DNA from: Mycteria americana
Lineage: Eukaryota > Chordata > Aves > Ciconiiformes > Ciconiidae
NCBI RefSeq assembly: GCF_035582795.1
Contig: NC_134367.1
Coordinates: 40,981,062 to 41,045,061, forward strand
DNA length: 64,000 nucleotides
Direction: 5' to 3'
Part shown: one piece after another, positions 49,986 through 60,967 of the stretch
Layout of the letters: every line of letters starts with the position of its first letter
How positions within the stretch are numbered: position 1 is the first letter of the stretch
Position numbers and translations under genes: made by a program
The notes under the pieces: generated by a model
Told to the model about the DNA's origin: nothing
Databases searched by the model: none
The model's input: only the letters and a program-made list of their open reading frames with translations

Positions 49986-51109
49986 TTTAAACATTAAATT
50001 AGAGCTGTTTCAGACTCTTACCTCCAGCCCTGCACTTGGAGGCCCCATCAGCTGGAGCTCCTTCCCGGGGCTCCCAGGCAACTGCCCATCATCCCTTATG
50101 TCTTTTCAAGAATACACGGCTCAATGTTTTGCACTTTAATTTATTTGGTGATTTTTCAGAATTGCGTTGTTGTATCCTCCTCTGGGAGTACATTTGCATG
50201 AAAGGAACATTATGAACCGCTTAGTATAAAGACATAAAACAAGTGAAATGACAAACACATGTAAAAACATAGCTATTCCAAATCAAGCTAACTCAAATAC
50301 TTGCAGGGGAAAAAAAATAATTCTCCCTTCATGCCCTCATCTGGCCTTACCTTACTTGGCAAATTAACGAGTGGCCGCTCATGTTAAGGAGTGAGAAAAA
50401 GGAAGATCATCCTCTATCCCTGTCTACTGAGGATGAGAGCTGATGGGCCTCTGCACTCACTTGAGTATCACTATGGAGAAGATGGGCAGAGAAGGATGAA
50501 GGGGAAGAAAATAGAAAGAAAAAAAAAGAGAGAAAAAGAGCATGTTGGCTCTTTCTCCTTAAACACTGGTTAGCTTAGCTGTGACCGTTTGGTGGAAGTT
50601 ATTGTGTCGATATAGGCTAGCAGTAACTTACTATAATCATTTCTGGAAGGAGGAGAAACAGGGATAGGAGCTGTGGTCGGAGTGGTGGTTTTATTTCTGG
50701 ACTGGTTCTTCTCCGGGCTCTCTCCATGCAGAGGTGTAGAAAGTGGCAATGCAGCCAGGAAACTCAAGCCTTGCTTTCTCTGAGCCTAACTATAGCTAGG
50801 CTTGCTCCAAAAGAAAATATCCTTACGAAATCTTCAAGAAAGGAAAACTGACTCAGCTGTGAGGAGACCTGACTCCAAACCCAGCGGCAGGGTAAAGGCA
50901 GTCTTAGCAGCCACCGGGCGGTTGTTCAATCTCTATCAAGCAGCAGCTTGAGACAGCTTGAACTGGATACTAAGATTTGGAGCGTTTCACAATTATAACA
51001 CTGCAGAAAATGGAGACATGCCTAAATAATGCTGAAAGAGTGTTATTAAAGAAACTTAAGTGGCCACAGGGTTGGAGGAAAGATTCCTCTTATGAAGTAA
51101 AAGCTGGCT

Positions 51110-52105
51110 AAAGGATAGGAAACAAAGGGTAAGACTTAATGGGGCTTTTTACTTTCAAAGAAAAATGCTGGAACCAGTTTTATTCAACATATTCTTCAGA
51201 GATCTAGTGAAGGAAATCCACAGTGAAATTTCCAAATTCACAGATTGTACTAAACTCTTTCAGACAGCCAAATCTTATGCTGATGATGAAGGACCCCAGA
51301 AAGACCATACAAAACTAAACGGGCAAACAGGTGTCAGATGAGCTTCAGAGTAGATAAATGTAAGTTTATCTAGGGGAAAATCTAGGGAAAAGTAAGCCAA
51401 ACCACACCTCCATGATGCTGAATACAGAACTGACAGTGGCATGTCAGAAAAAATGTTCTTAAGAGTCATCATTGACAAATCTCTGGTCATCAATAAAAGC
51501 CAAAACAGTATCCCATGAAAAAGGGTACTGAGAACAAGACAGATGGCATAATTTTGCCACTACATATAACTTTGGTGTAACCACACTAGAGTACAGTTCA
51601 TGGTCTGCTCTCTGCATCTCAGGAAGGACGCAGTAGAGTTAAAGCAGGTACGGAGAAAAACAACCAAAATGATCAAGCAGCTGCCTAACAAGGGAGAACC
51701 AAAAATGCTGGGCTCTTGTGACGGAGAGGAAAACGCTAAGAGGAACAGTTGAGTATTACAAAATAATGAAGGCACTATCTAGGAGATTAGTTTAAAACAG
51801 ATTCAAGTAAGTATTTTTTATACTTCTCTAACTTATTGTGACAGGAGGTTATAGAGGCAGGTAATATCAGCAGGTTCAAACCAGACTGGATAAATTCACA
51901 GCAAAGAAGTGCATGGGTAGATACAAAAAGGACAAGGCAGAGAAGTACCCTCTAATACCCCCAATAAACAAATGTGGATACGGGGGCTGGTACAAGGGGA
52001 ACTGACTACAAGAAGTGACCAGATTCATGTGCTCCCCTAAACAGCATCTGATATTGCCAGAGTCAGAAACAGAGTACTTGGGCTAGAAGAATGATTGCTT
52101 TGACC
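51110..52105 (+). mobile_element. Old CR1 retroposon, about 1 kb of ORF2 and 3' end
   Basis: Sense-oriented decayed CR1. Landmarks in order are a decayed reverse-transcriptase catalytic box (FADDTKL-type text now reads FTDCTKLF at about 51236-51259), 'tccatgatgctgaat', 'ggtgtaaccacactagagta', 'gcatctcaggaaggacgcag', 'acaaccaaaatgatcaagca', and near the end 'gccagagtcagaaacagagt' then 'cttgggctagaagaat', matching the end of old CR1 subfamilies. Stops and frameshifts are scattered throughout. It is inactive. Confidence 0.8.
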
Positions 52106-54472
52106 AGAAAGGCATTTCTTATGCTTTTAAAACAACCAAATCATGGAGAGAGACAGATGTTTTTAAAAACAAATGATCAAATAAATAAAAAACAAATGCC
52201 CAAGAAGTTATGCTGAGTTGAAATCCTCTCCCAAAGCAAATTTGCTGGCTTTTTTGTTTCCCTCAACCAACAGAATACTGGTTTATCTCATACCTCAACA
52301 CCCAGAATGGTTTGGCAGGACAGTAACTGTTAGATTTACTGCTTACACGTGTGCATATAATGAGATGGCATCTTACTGCAACTTGACCGCAGGCCAAGTG
52401 CTGGGTTAACATATGCCAGACATGGGAAACTGCACAGCAACAGGGAAACCCCTTAAATGGGGAAATCCTCCAGACACCAATGAAGTGATTAACTGTTAGT
52501 TTTATTCCATCACCAAATGTGTTTACATGTTTCCTGATGTCATCTTCAAATCTTCCTTTTTTTCATGGTAATCCTCTTTGACACAGCCAAACAGCCTTCC
52601 CTCCACTGCAAGAGGCTCCTGCTATATATGAATATACTTAGGTGACTTCCAAGTTAGTAAGGAGCTTTCACCCAGCTGTAAAGGGAAGACATGTAGCCTG
52701 CACTTAGCCAACACAACTCCTGGGATAACCTTCTCTTTCCCCCTCACCGCTATTTAAAACATTGTTTACGCAGGGTGAGAGGGAGAGAAAAGGAAGACTT
52801 GGAGCTTCTCGGGCTTGCTAAGAGTAAGAAATCTGGTCTGAAATTTCAGTTCATTAAAATCCCTACAGCTCAAGAGCTTTATCTCTCTGCCGAGAAGACA
52901 CCTGTCCTGCACTCACCAGCTGTGGACTGGAAATCGCAATACCTCTGAATCATCGGAAGGATTTTTAGCCTGGAGTCTTGCAGCAGTGAGGCACTCACGC
53001 TGTCTGTCTGTCCACACAGCTGTCTGACAGCCACTCCTCAGCAACTGTTTAATCCTTTGCTTGGTTTTGATCATTTTTGGATGATGGGTAATCACCTGAG
53101 ACCTTGGAAGGTCTTGCCAGTTTGGGGAAAATCAACACCTGCTAATGGCAAAATATAAAAATTGGGGTCTGATTGAAGAGAAGTCAGTAGCAGCCTATTC
53201 CCAGCCCTAAGAAAACATGCTGGATGGACAAACAGCAGCATGGCCCTGGCACTGGCTGACAGTTCTGCACCAGCTCGGGAGGGCACTGGATGGGGCTGCC
53301 CCAGGAGGAGGAAGGGGGGTTTGCTGCGGACAAGGTAAAATGGGGCTTTGGTGAGGCAGGGCACAGATCGTCAGGAAATCAAGTTTCATTAGTCCCTCTG
53401 CTCACAGAATGAATTTGTTATTGGGACTATGGTGATGTAGGTTTATATAGGTCACTGTGACAGTAAAAACATATCACTTTTATCTTCAGCTTGCTTGATC
53501 TTCAGCATTTTAATCCGCAGTATCAGCCTGACTGATTTATTACTACTTATAAACCACACTGACAAGGCCTTCATTTTATCTCCATGCACAAATACGCTGT
53601 TCCTAAAATATAGAAGATGCATGTTGGCTATCACTGTAAACAAGAGATTAGTCTCTCTTCTGATTTTGTGACATTGTCTCTCCGTGCCCTCTCTAATACA
53701 TATTACTGATCTAGCCTCTCTCTCAGCCATTTTCTAATGTAAGGAAACGATATTGTACTTTTTTTTCTGTTTTCCATTCCTACTGGAAATCTGGTATTTA
53801 ACCCCTACAGATATAAATCCAGATTGTCTTCCAGCATATATTCCCATTCATATCCCATTTATTCTCTATTATGGTCAACTGTATTAGCTTCCTAACAACA
53901 TGTAGCATTGTTTTTCCTAGCCCTGACTGTATGGGCTTCCTGAACTGCCATCACCACTCTTCTGACTACGGCCTACACTCACCTTCAAACATAAACAATT
54001 AAATTATGACCTGATTCTAACAGTTACAATGTCAAAAAAATGTATTTGGATAATACATGTTAAGGATGTAAAGGTTGGCTGCTGAATCCCATGGTCTCCA
54101 GGACCCAGGGATCCCTCCCTGCTGACTGCTGCAGCCCAGCCAGGGGCAGGCAGGGACTCAGGAGGTCTCTCCATCCCAGTCTGATGGGCATGGCTCCTGT
54201 CCCTGTGTGTAGGTTTGGCCAGTAGCGAAGCTGAGCATCTGTTCCAGACAGGCACACACACACACACATGTACACATAGAGGGCACCAAGGCAGCCGGAC
54301 ATGCAGACTACCCGACAGACCACTGCCTTTACCCACACTCACATAAAAACCAGCAACCCTCACTTAAATGTAAGTAAGCCAAGCCCTGTTTCTCCTCTCT
54401 GGCTGATCAGGATTGAAGTCCTCTATGAAAACATACGTGCCCTTACTTTCTAGATTCACAAGCACACTCACA
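52106..54472. other. Non-coding interval
   Basis: No gene seen. A (CA)9-type run lies at 54252-54268. Open frames up to 119 codons (minus strand, 54004-54363) pass through the CA repeat and have no domain. Confidence 0.45.
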
Positions 54473-54770
54473 TTCACAGATCCTTCAATATCAGCACAGC
54501 CTGTAAAGCCCTTTAATGCCCATGCCCGGGCTCCCTTACCCAGTAAGCAGGTCTCCTTCTACTTGCCAGCCAGTCCAGCCTGAAGTTTGCTAGTAAGCAG
54601 AGGCATGCACCCCCACAATCACAGATCACTTGAATATTAACACAGCTTCTCAGTCCACCTGTGCCCAGACTCTGGGTCCCCTTACCCAGCACAGGCTCTG
54701 ACCTCAAGTCCTTGCAGATGCAGGCTTCCTCCCGCTCACCAGCTAGTCCAGCTTCAAGTTGGCTAGCAAA
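54473..54770. repeat. Diverged tandem duplication, unit about 150 bp
   Basis: Two diverged copies lie side by side. Copy A (about 54473-54599) and copy B (about 54619-54770) share, in the same order, 'tcacagatc', a sequence with 'aatat...cacagc', 'gcccgggctcccttacccag' or its variant, and 'ccagccagtccagcctgaag' or its variant, followed by 'ttgctag'. Copy B has an insertion in the middle. The block may belong to an LTR or satellite-type repeat family that I cannot name. Confidence 0.7.
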
Positions 54771-54878
54771 TTACCCATACACATGCACACAGGATTAAAT
54801 TCACTGAGGGAAAAGTAAACACACTTCGGTATTTACAGGCGCTGCTATTTAGACCTCTCCCACATAAACAGACACCCT

Positions 54879-55030
54879 GGTCCCTCCAGTTGCTGACACC
54901 TAGACCTACAAGCCTTACGGCCCACGGTCCCTCCAGTTGCTACCACCCACACCTCTCTTGCCTACTGGTCTCTCTAGTTGCTGGCACCAAGACCTGTGGG
55001 TCCCTACTCCAGTTGTTAGCACTTAGACCT
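54879..55030. repeat. Degenerate minisatellite, four units
   Basis: Four units begin with ggtccctccagttgct or a close variant at about 54879, 54926, 54967 and 54999, each followed by a '...ac(c/t)...agacct' element. Unit lengths of about 47, 41, 32 and 32 bp show uneven decay. The array lies right after the duplication at 54.47-54.77 kb and before an A-rich tract, and the two may be parts of one repeat element. Confidence 0.75.
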
Positions 55031-55310
55031 TGCAGCACTCACTGATAGGATAGAAAGTGAGATTACACAGAAAAAAAAAAAAAGGTTAAGTAAAGGATTT
55101 GATAAGACGATAGGACAGGCGGCAGTGATCAAGCAGAGGGCTCAGTCAGACGAGCATGTTGACTGGCAGCTTGCACACACGACCGGCCCCTTTAATACCC
55201 CTCTCCTCTGTTTTCCCACGCTTGCTCCTCCCCAACCCACCCTGATCCCCACCGCCACCCTCCTCCACCTTTGGCCCTTCCTCTCAACATCCTACAGTAA
55301 GTCTTGCTCA

Positions 55311-55690
55311 GTCCCACGAGCCCCTGCCGAATCCCCCCAGGAGTTCTGCACAGCCCCCCGCCTCCCCTCCGCCCCGAGGGCAGCCTCGCTGCCCTTCCCG
55401 CCGCTTGCGGAGCTCGGCCTCGCCCTCTCCGCCGCCGGGCCCCGGGGCCGTGGCTAATGGCCCATCAATCAGTGGCTGAAGAGGTCTGGTCTTTCTTCTT
55501 GTCTGCCGTATCGCCTGCTGTTAGGTTTGTGTATCTGCGCGTTTCTTTTCTCACTTTCCTTGTTTTCTGTTATTTCTTCTAAACCGAAGAGTTTGAGCCG
55601 GGTGAACTTAATGGGGCGGGTGCTCCCGCATTCCGCAGACCCTCACAATCCACACTTCGCAAGCTCTCGCTGCCTGAAGTCGCCTTAGGG
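55311..55690. promoter_or_regulatory. Orphan CpG-dense block with GC box
   Basis: From about 55311 to 55460 I count about sixteen CpGs in roughly 145 bp, far above the surroundings, and a GC box (ggggcggg) follows at 55613-55620. CpG density of this kind usually marks a vertebrate promoter, yet no known gene starts here. It could be the promoter of an unannotated RNA, a distal enhancer, or the GC-rich part of a mobile element. The direction of transcription is not shown. Confidence 0.4.
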
Positions 55691-56524
55691 GGGAGAGGGA
55701 TCCATGAGTTGAGAAGGTCACGACTAAATGGCTTTCTACAAGCAAGAGGGAAAATCCGCTGAGAACGAAAAAGAGACCAGGCACCCTAGAATGACACAGG
55801 GCTACAGCATCCCATGTCTTCTTTAAAGCATGGGTGTCACTCTAATGGGTTACTGGTTTTCAATATTTCTGCGGTTTTACAATGCAAAAGATGGAAGTTG
55901 ATTCAGAAGATGCACACAGAAGTTTATCGTGTCACCAACCTGCTATTGTGGGCAGCACAGGCATAGACAGACAAGCAAGTACTTGATACTGCCAGAGGAG
56001 CTCACTTGAGTAAGAGGCATCCAAGATGAAAAGGCACATCTCCCCTGCAAGTGAACTTCAGAGAATGTGTTTCCCTGCTCTCCCTTTGAGTCCTGTCAAA
56101 GTTATGAGAAAATGCAATACCATTCCCAAAGGTAATCATCTTGCCGCTTCAGATCACTCCTCTCTCGTTGCCCAGAAATCCCAGGCAGGACCTGGCTCTC
56201 CTGCAAAAGTACCTGCATCAATCACGTTTAACAAAGTTGTAGAACAACTTGGAATTGTGAGTCAGCTATAGCAGCTGCTTGACGTGTATTCCCGTAATGC
56301 CTTGAGTGATGATCCAGAATGAGAAATTAGATTTCTCATTGTGAAAACCTGTGCTGCTGATGTTATTAAACTCATCCTAAAGACCACCCTACTGGAATAC
56401 CTCCCCTTTGACCAAAAGTAATGTTGAAGCAAATGAGACATAGATAAAACATTAGGGAAAAAATTTCCAGAATTTTCCAGCATAGTAAGAATAGTGAAGT
56501 GAGAAGATCAGTCTCCTTGGAAGA
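55691..56524. other. Non-coding interval
   Basis: No gene recognised. Short frames only; possible exons of a transcript from the CpG block cannot be identified by eye. Confidence 0.4.
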
Positions 56525-56640
56525 TTCTGTAATAACCACTGGAAGTTGTTTTCAAGAGCAAGTCAGGCAAAACATCTCCCAGGAATGGCACGGTGCAGCT
56601 GGTTCTGCACTAGGAGATGGGATTGGACCAGACCAGTGGT
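56525..56640 (+). mobile_element. CR1 3' end fragment, old
   Basis: Sense-oriented CR1 text: 'taataaccactggaagttg', 'tttcaagagcaagtcaggca', 'cccaggaatggcacggtgca', 'gagatgggattggaccagac'. This is the end of ORF2 and the start of the 3' region in a diverged copy. Confidence 0.75.
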
Positions 56641-57884
56641 TCCCAGGTGGGAGAGACTGAATCAGGGGGTTAAGGCATGGAGATCAGGCTAATAAGGTTT
56701 ACTGGACATATGCTGAATAATGCTTCTCTAACAACCTCATTTCCCCTATCTATGAGAAGTCTTTTCTTCTCCACAAAACCCCATGATTGTATTCTTGGAA
56801 AATAGCACTGAATTTGCACTCCAATAGACAGAAGGGTGGATGAATAGTGGATTCAAACCATCATCAGATCCTGGTGGCCTTGGGCTGCTCAAGTGCCCCA
56901 TCACAGCTTAGCCCCTGGAAGCCTGTCTAAACTACTTGAGTCATTTGGCACTGGCACAGACATGGGTGATCCCATGGCCATGCCCCAGGACAGACCAGCC
57001 ACCCTCACAGCTTGACCCCAGGCAACCTTCCCTGTCCCCTTTAGAAGCTCTTACTGCTGCCTTCCCAGCATCTGCTGCAGGGAAGTCCCCCACAAATATA
57101 TCTGAGGCTTTTTGAGACAGCACATTGAAACCCTTGCAGCCAGCGACCATAGTAAGGCTGATGTTCTCACTCCAGATATTAGGGTGAAGAGCAGGGGAAT
57201 TCCTTCACTTCAGTTCCCATGAGCGGGCTCCAGACCTGCAAGCAGTTCATTCAGAGACCCCGATCCAACCCACTACAACTGAACAAGTGCTATCTCTAAA
57301 ATCCCAGTTTATGATATTAAGGTCCTGTATTCTGAATACATATTCTGTGGTCACTTCTCACCTAACATATTCCCTGCCCTTCCCATTTGTATATCTTGGT
57401 CCAGCACATTGCATTTGGGAATTACTAAAGCCCTATACCATGCTGCTCAGGCATACCTTAAATAGCTAATACTGTTGTAGCACTCCTCTATTCTACCATT
57501 GCTACACCAAACTGTACAATTCTTTATAACATCTGATTCTGCATCCATTTATCTATCAATATGAGAGGAGATTAAGTTCAAAGAAAAATAAAAGATGGCA
57601 CAGAAGGACAGAGCACTGCGCATAGATAATACACTGTTAAACTTTCTGCCCACAAGGTAAAGAAAAAAACGGAAGAGAAACAGGAGAAACAAAATGTTGA
57701 GTCTTCAAAAAAATCTAATCACTAAATGAATAAGGGGAAATTATTGCTTCTTTTTCTATCCACTTTCCCATCCCTCCCTTCCTCCTTCCCTCCCTCTCCC
57801 ACAAAAAAAAAGAAATCTAGAAATTAACTGCAGCAGAATCTTTTTTTGTTTTAAGCTATTAAATCATCATTTTTCCTCAAGAAA
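56641..57884. other. Intergenic flank beyond CGA 3' end
   Basis: No gene seen. A pyrimidine-rich tract (57758-57800) is the only notable feature, close behind the predicted 3' end of CGA. Confidence 0.5.
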
Positions 57885-57905
57885 CATTGATGATTTAACT
57901 GACAG

Positions 57906-57911
57906 TTTATT
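57906..57911 (-). terminator. Poly(A) signal of CGA
   Basis: AATAAA on the minus strand, 242 bases after the CGA stop codon. The resulting 3' UTR of about 260 bases fits the short 3' UTR known for vertebrate CGA. No better hexamer lies between the stop codon and this site. Confidence 0.7.
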
Positions 57912-58153
57912 TTAAAAATAGATCAAGCCTTCGGTTGTCATGCAAGTGCTGTATTTTACCCCTAATGGAAATAATTAAACTTACTTAAATGCATGAAGAA
58001 GCAAAAAGGAAATAAAATAGCCATCCATCTTATTCAAAGGTCTACCCAGTGTCTTGACCAGAAAACATAAGATTTTACACAGCAGTGCTATAAAAGCTGA
58101 AAAACAAATATTCCATTCACCGTTGTCCTTGATCATTAACAAAGGGACAGGCT

Positions 58154-58231
58154 TTAGGATTTATGATAGTAGCAGGTACTGCAGTGACAATCTGTATGGT
58201 TCTCTATCTTCACATTGTCCTTAAGGGTAAT
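58154..58231 (-). other. CGA: CGA exon 4 coding part
   Basis: Twenty-five codons plus TAA complete the protein with the second glycosylation site (NHT) and the last three cysteines, ending YYHKS. The exon is too short for a general ORF search and was found by its conserved end. It continues as 3' UTR to the poly(A) signal at 57911-57906. Confidence 0.96.
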
Positions 58232-60960
58232 CTTAAAAAAAGAAAACACACACACATAACAAATAATTAGGATTAGCTAGACAGTAAAAAGAGCATTCTC
58301 AAGTAAAAGATGTCTGAAGCTTTTTTCTTAACCACAAGGTACACAGGCTCTTTGGGGTACGTGTACTAGAACAGCCTCTGAATGCCAGCCTGTGAAGCTG
58401 CATCATCAGTGGCTTTCAGAGCCATAAAAAGAAAGTTTTCAATAGTCATGTAGTTTGGTGTCCTTAATTTGGCACTTCTTAAAGTGTCTAGTTTTCAAAA
58501 AGTGTCAAGTAACTAATCTATGAAAAATCAGGAAGTGTCCTTAGAATTTTTCACATGGGGATTATAAAACCAGAGACCACAAACACGATGACTCATTTTT
58601 ATTTTTAATCTCAACCAAATTCTAGTTGCTGCCTCAGGGCAAGTATCGTGTCAGTGGTCTAGAAAAAGATCTATGCTCTACTCAGATGAAGAGCCAGGAT
58701 TCAGCCAGATTGAGCTGTAGGTGTCTATAGGTAAGTCAGGTATCTGGGCTCTCATCACAGCCAGTGGAGACCCAGCGCTCTGTACAGCTGCGCACACAGA
58801 GCCATCAGCTGCCATTTGAGATGTCAGAGGGAATCCCACCAAGCCTCCCGCTGCCACTCCAGAAGGTCTTTTACAAGTCCTGTGTCTGCCAGCCATACAC
58901 AGATGTCTTGAGTACCCCAGGGTATTTCATATGGCACCAAATCTGTGAGTGGGTAACTCAACTGAGCCTCTAGCCAACACACTTAATGAGCCTGATTCAG
59001 ATTACCACAGGATAGACACCTTAGCTTGTTTCAGCTAGATCACCATTTATTCAATAAAATTTAAGGTTTCTTCACCTGGAGGTGAATCATTCCCCACATA
59101 ATCAGCTTTAGCAGAATCTCTCTTTAAGAGAACCTTCCAGATGAGACCGTTAAATGCTCAAAGTAGTTGCACACATTTACAGTTCCCTCTTGGTTATACT
59201 ATTAAGAGTAAACACAACCTCAATTCATCTAAGAAGCACGATGGTTTTGGTCCCTCATTCCCTTATATGGAATTGATAGTATTGACCAGCCACTTTCCCA
59301 GAGAACTCCTGCCTATGCAGGAAAGACACAAGGAAAATGACTAATTAAAATCAAATACACACTGCGTAGCATTTAAGAGGAGGGTACACATCCAGGAGAG
59401 TTAAAAACAAGGGGACAGCAAGTCCACCACCAGAACTTCAGGTGTCATGAGTCAAAGTAGTTTCACTGAAGTCAGTGACACTGCATCAATTTCCGCATCC
59501 CAGCCGAATATCAGACTTGGTTGACATTTTAATTGACATTTTAATTTCCTCTTTAGAAAAAAGAAAGAACCCAAGAACAAAGGATATAAATGCCGAGGAT
59601 GTTTCCCTCAAATAGTTCTCCAATGTCCTCCAGCAAAAACATATTATTTTCTGTTCACTGGTTCAGCTAAACATTGCATCCTAAAACAAGCTTAGGTGGG
59701 TCTCATTCACAGCCTCACCTTGGTAAAAGCCTTTGCTACGCAGCACGTTGCTTCTGATGTAATGTTCTTTGGAACGAGCATGGTCTTCTTGGACCTCATT
59801 GGAGTGGGATAGGCCCGGGAGAAACAGCACCCAGTGCACTGGTAGATGGGCGCTCCCGGCTTGGAAAAGAATCTGTTCTCCCCTAGCTTGCACTCTGGAC
59901 AACCTGCCATAAAAATATAACAAAGAGACTTTTACTTGGTCTCCAGCTGCATTTTCATTTTCATAAAGAAAGGGAAAGTGCGGGTGGTAAGAGGAAGCAC
60001 CAGCCGCATTTTGCGGCTTGACGTCTGCAGAACAGAAAAGCACAGACAGCAAAGCTCTCCTCTTTAGGGTCCTTCAACTCTGCAACACACACCATCGGTA
60101 AAACCAGAGTGTGGCTTTCTGGGTAAGGCACAAGCACCGTTGTATCTTTTCTGGTTTTCTAACTTCATTTTGTTGTCAGTTGTGGAGGGTTTTTTGTATG
60201 TCTACTGCACTAGCTGTCGCTAGAAAATTTCCTACTAGGTACAGATAGTTAAATAGCACCAGCAGGATTTGTAGTGCTTCTTAAACATTGCCTGTTTTCA
60301 GGCAAGACTCCATTATCGAGAGTTTTAAAAATGCCCAGTGATCCCGAGGTTTTTGTAGCTCACATTTTTCTATATTCAGTTCGAGGCTGAATAAAAAAAA
60401 CTGCAACCTCCAAAACACCCCTAAAATCTTCCTAATATGCCTCTTTCGTAGAATGCTACACCACCATCTCATATTCTGGGATCTACAGAGGAAAAATATT
60501 CTGCATATTATGAGGAGAAGCTATGGTTCTGCTGTTCCTGATGTTATGTTGCCATTCAGATCTCAGGAGCACAAGAAACCAAAAAGTTTCTGTTTGATAA
60601 TGTTTCAAGGATTAAAATCGCACATGTCAACATGAGCACACGGTCATCTGGGAGACTCAACCTGGAGAAATCAAGTTTAGAGAAGCAATGAGAAGTATAC
60701 TCATAGCAAAATTATCTTGATTTATTATACCTTCATATCTCAGTGTCAATAAATGCAACTGAATGATACCATTTATGACCACATTTATAAAACATGTAAA
60801 AGTTTAATTAATACTCTTTATGAACAATTGCCCTATTTCTGAATGTTGAAAGCAGCTTACCCTGCATGAGAAACTCTCCATCTGGGAAAGCATGAAGAAG
60901 ATGCAGAAATACAGACAAAATGGTCAAAGTGACAGCTCCATACTTCCTGTAGCAACCCAT
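58154..60960 (-). CDS. CGA: Glycoprotein hormone alpha chain (three coding exons)
   Basis: The precursor of the common alpha subunit that pairs with beta subunits to form TSH, LH and FSH, secreted by the anterior pituitary. The coding parts 60960-60861, 59903-59719 and 58231-58154 join in frame (intron phases 1 and 0, all GT-AG) to 120 aa. Residues 1-24 form a signal peptide with a hydrophobic core (about 9-22) and the mature chain begins FPDGEF. The ten cysteines of the cystine knot are all present (35, 38, 56, 59, 60, 87, 88, 110, 112, 115). N-glycosylation sequons are at Asn80 (NIT) and Asn106 (NHT), and the receptor-binding end is CYYHKS. Exon sizes and phases match those of mammalian CGA, where exon 1 is non-coding; that exon and the promoter were not found. 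No disabling change is seen, so the gene should be functional. Confidence 0.97.
58232..59718 (-). other. CGA: CGA intron 3
   Basis: A phase-0 intron of 1487 bp, from GTGAGG to a pyrimidine-rich acceptor (ttttctttttttaag). It holds no gene. A small (CA)n run lies at about 58246-58255 next to the acceptor, and the 12-bp text ttgacattttaa is duplicated near 59520. Confidence 0.85.
59719..59903 (-). other. CGA: CGA exon 3 (core of the cystine knot)
   Basis: A 185-bp exon bounded by acceptor AG at 59905-59904 and donor GTGAGG at 59718 downward. It codes for residues 34-95, with seven of the ten cysteines and the first glycosylation site (Asn80). An overlapping 123-codon minus-strand frame in another register is a shadow of this exon. 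Confidence 0.96.
59904..60860 (-). other. CGA: CGA intron 2
   Basis: A phase-1 intron of 957 bp, GTAAGC...ATGGCAG. It contains no gene or recognised repeat. A 63-codon frame and its complement near 60.28-60.64 kb are considered accidental. Confidence 0.85.
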
Positions 60961-60967
60961 GATCCTT
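60861..60967 (-). other. CGA: CGA exon 2 (signal peptide)
   Basis: The acceptor 'tatttccag' on the minus strand ends at 60968; seven untranslated bases (60967-60961) precede the ATG at 60960-60958. The exon codes for the signal peptide and the first nine mature residues and stops after one base of a Gly codon, at a GTAAGC donor (60860 downward). The start context GATCATGG has G at +4 but C at -1 and G at -4, a moderate site. Confidence 0.93.

Larger units (their letters stand above)
43666..51109. other. Intergenic interval without a gene
   Basis: No gene supported. It includes two minisatellites (46771-46830 and 49361-49428), a purine-rich tract at about 50490-50540 and, at 49880-49985, a sequence with clustered POU/octamer-like and GATA-like motifs that might be a conserved element. 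Short frames on both strands show no domains. Confidence 0.45.

Noticed and set aside
59681-60052. A 123-codon minus-strand frame
   Set aside because: It overlaps CGA exon 3 in a different register and crosses its splice sites; it is a shadow frame.
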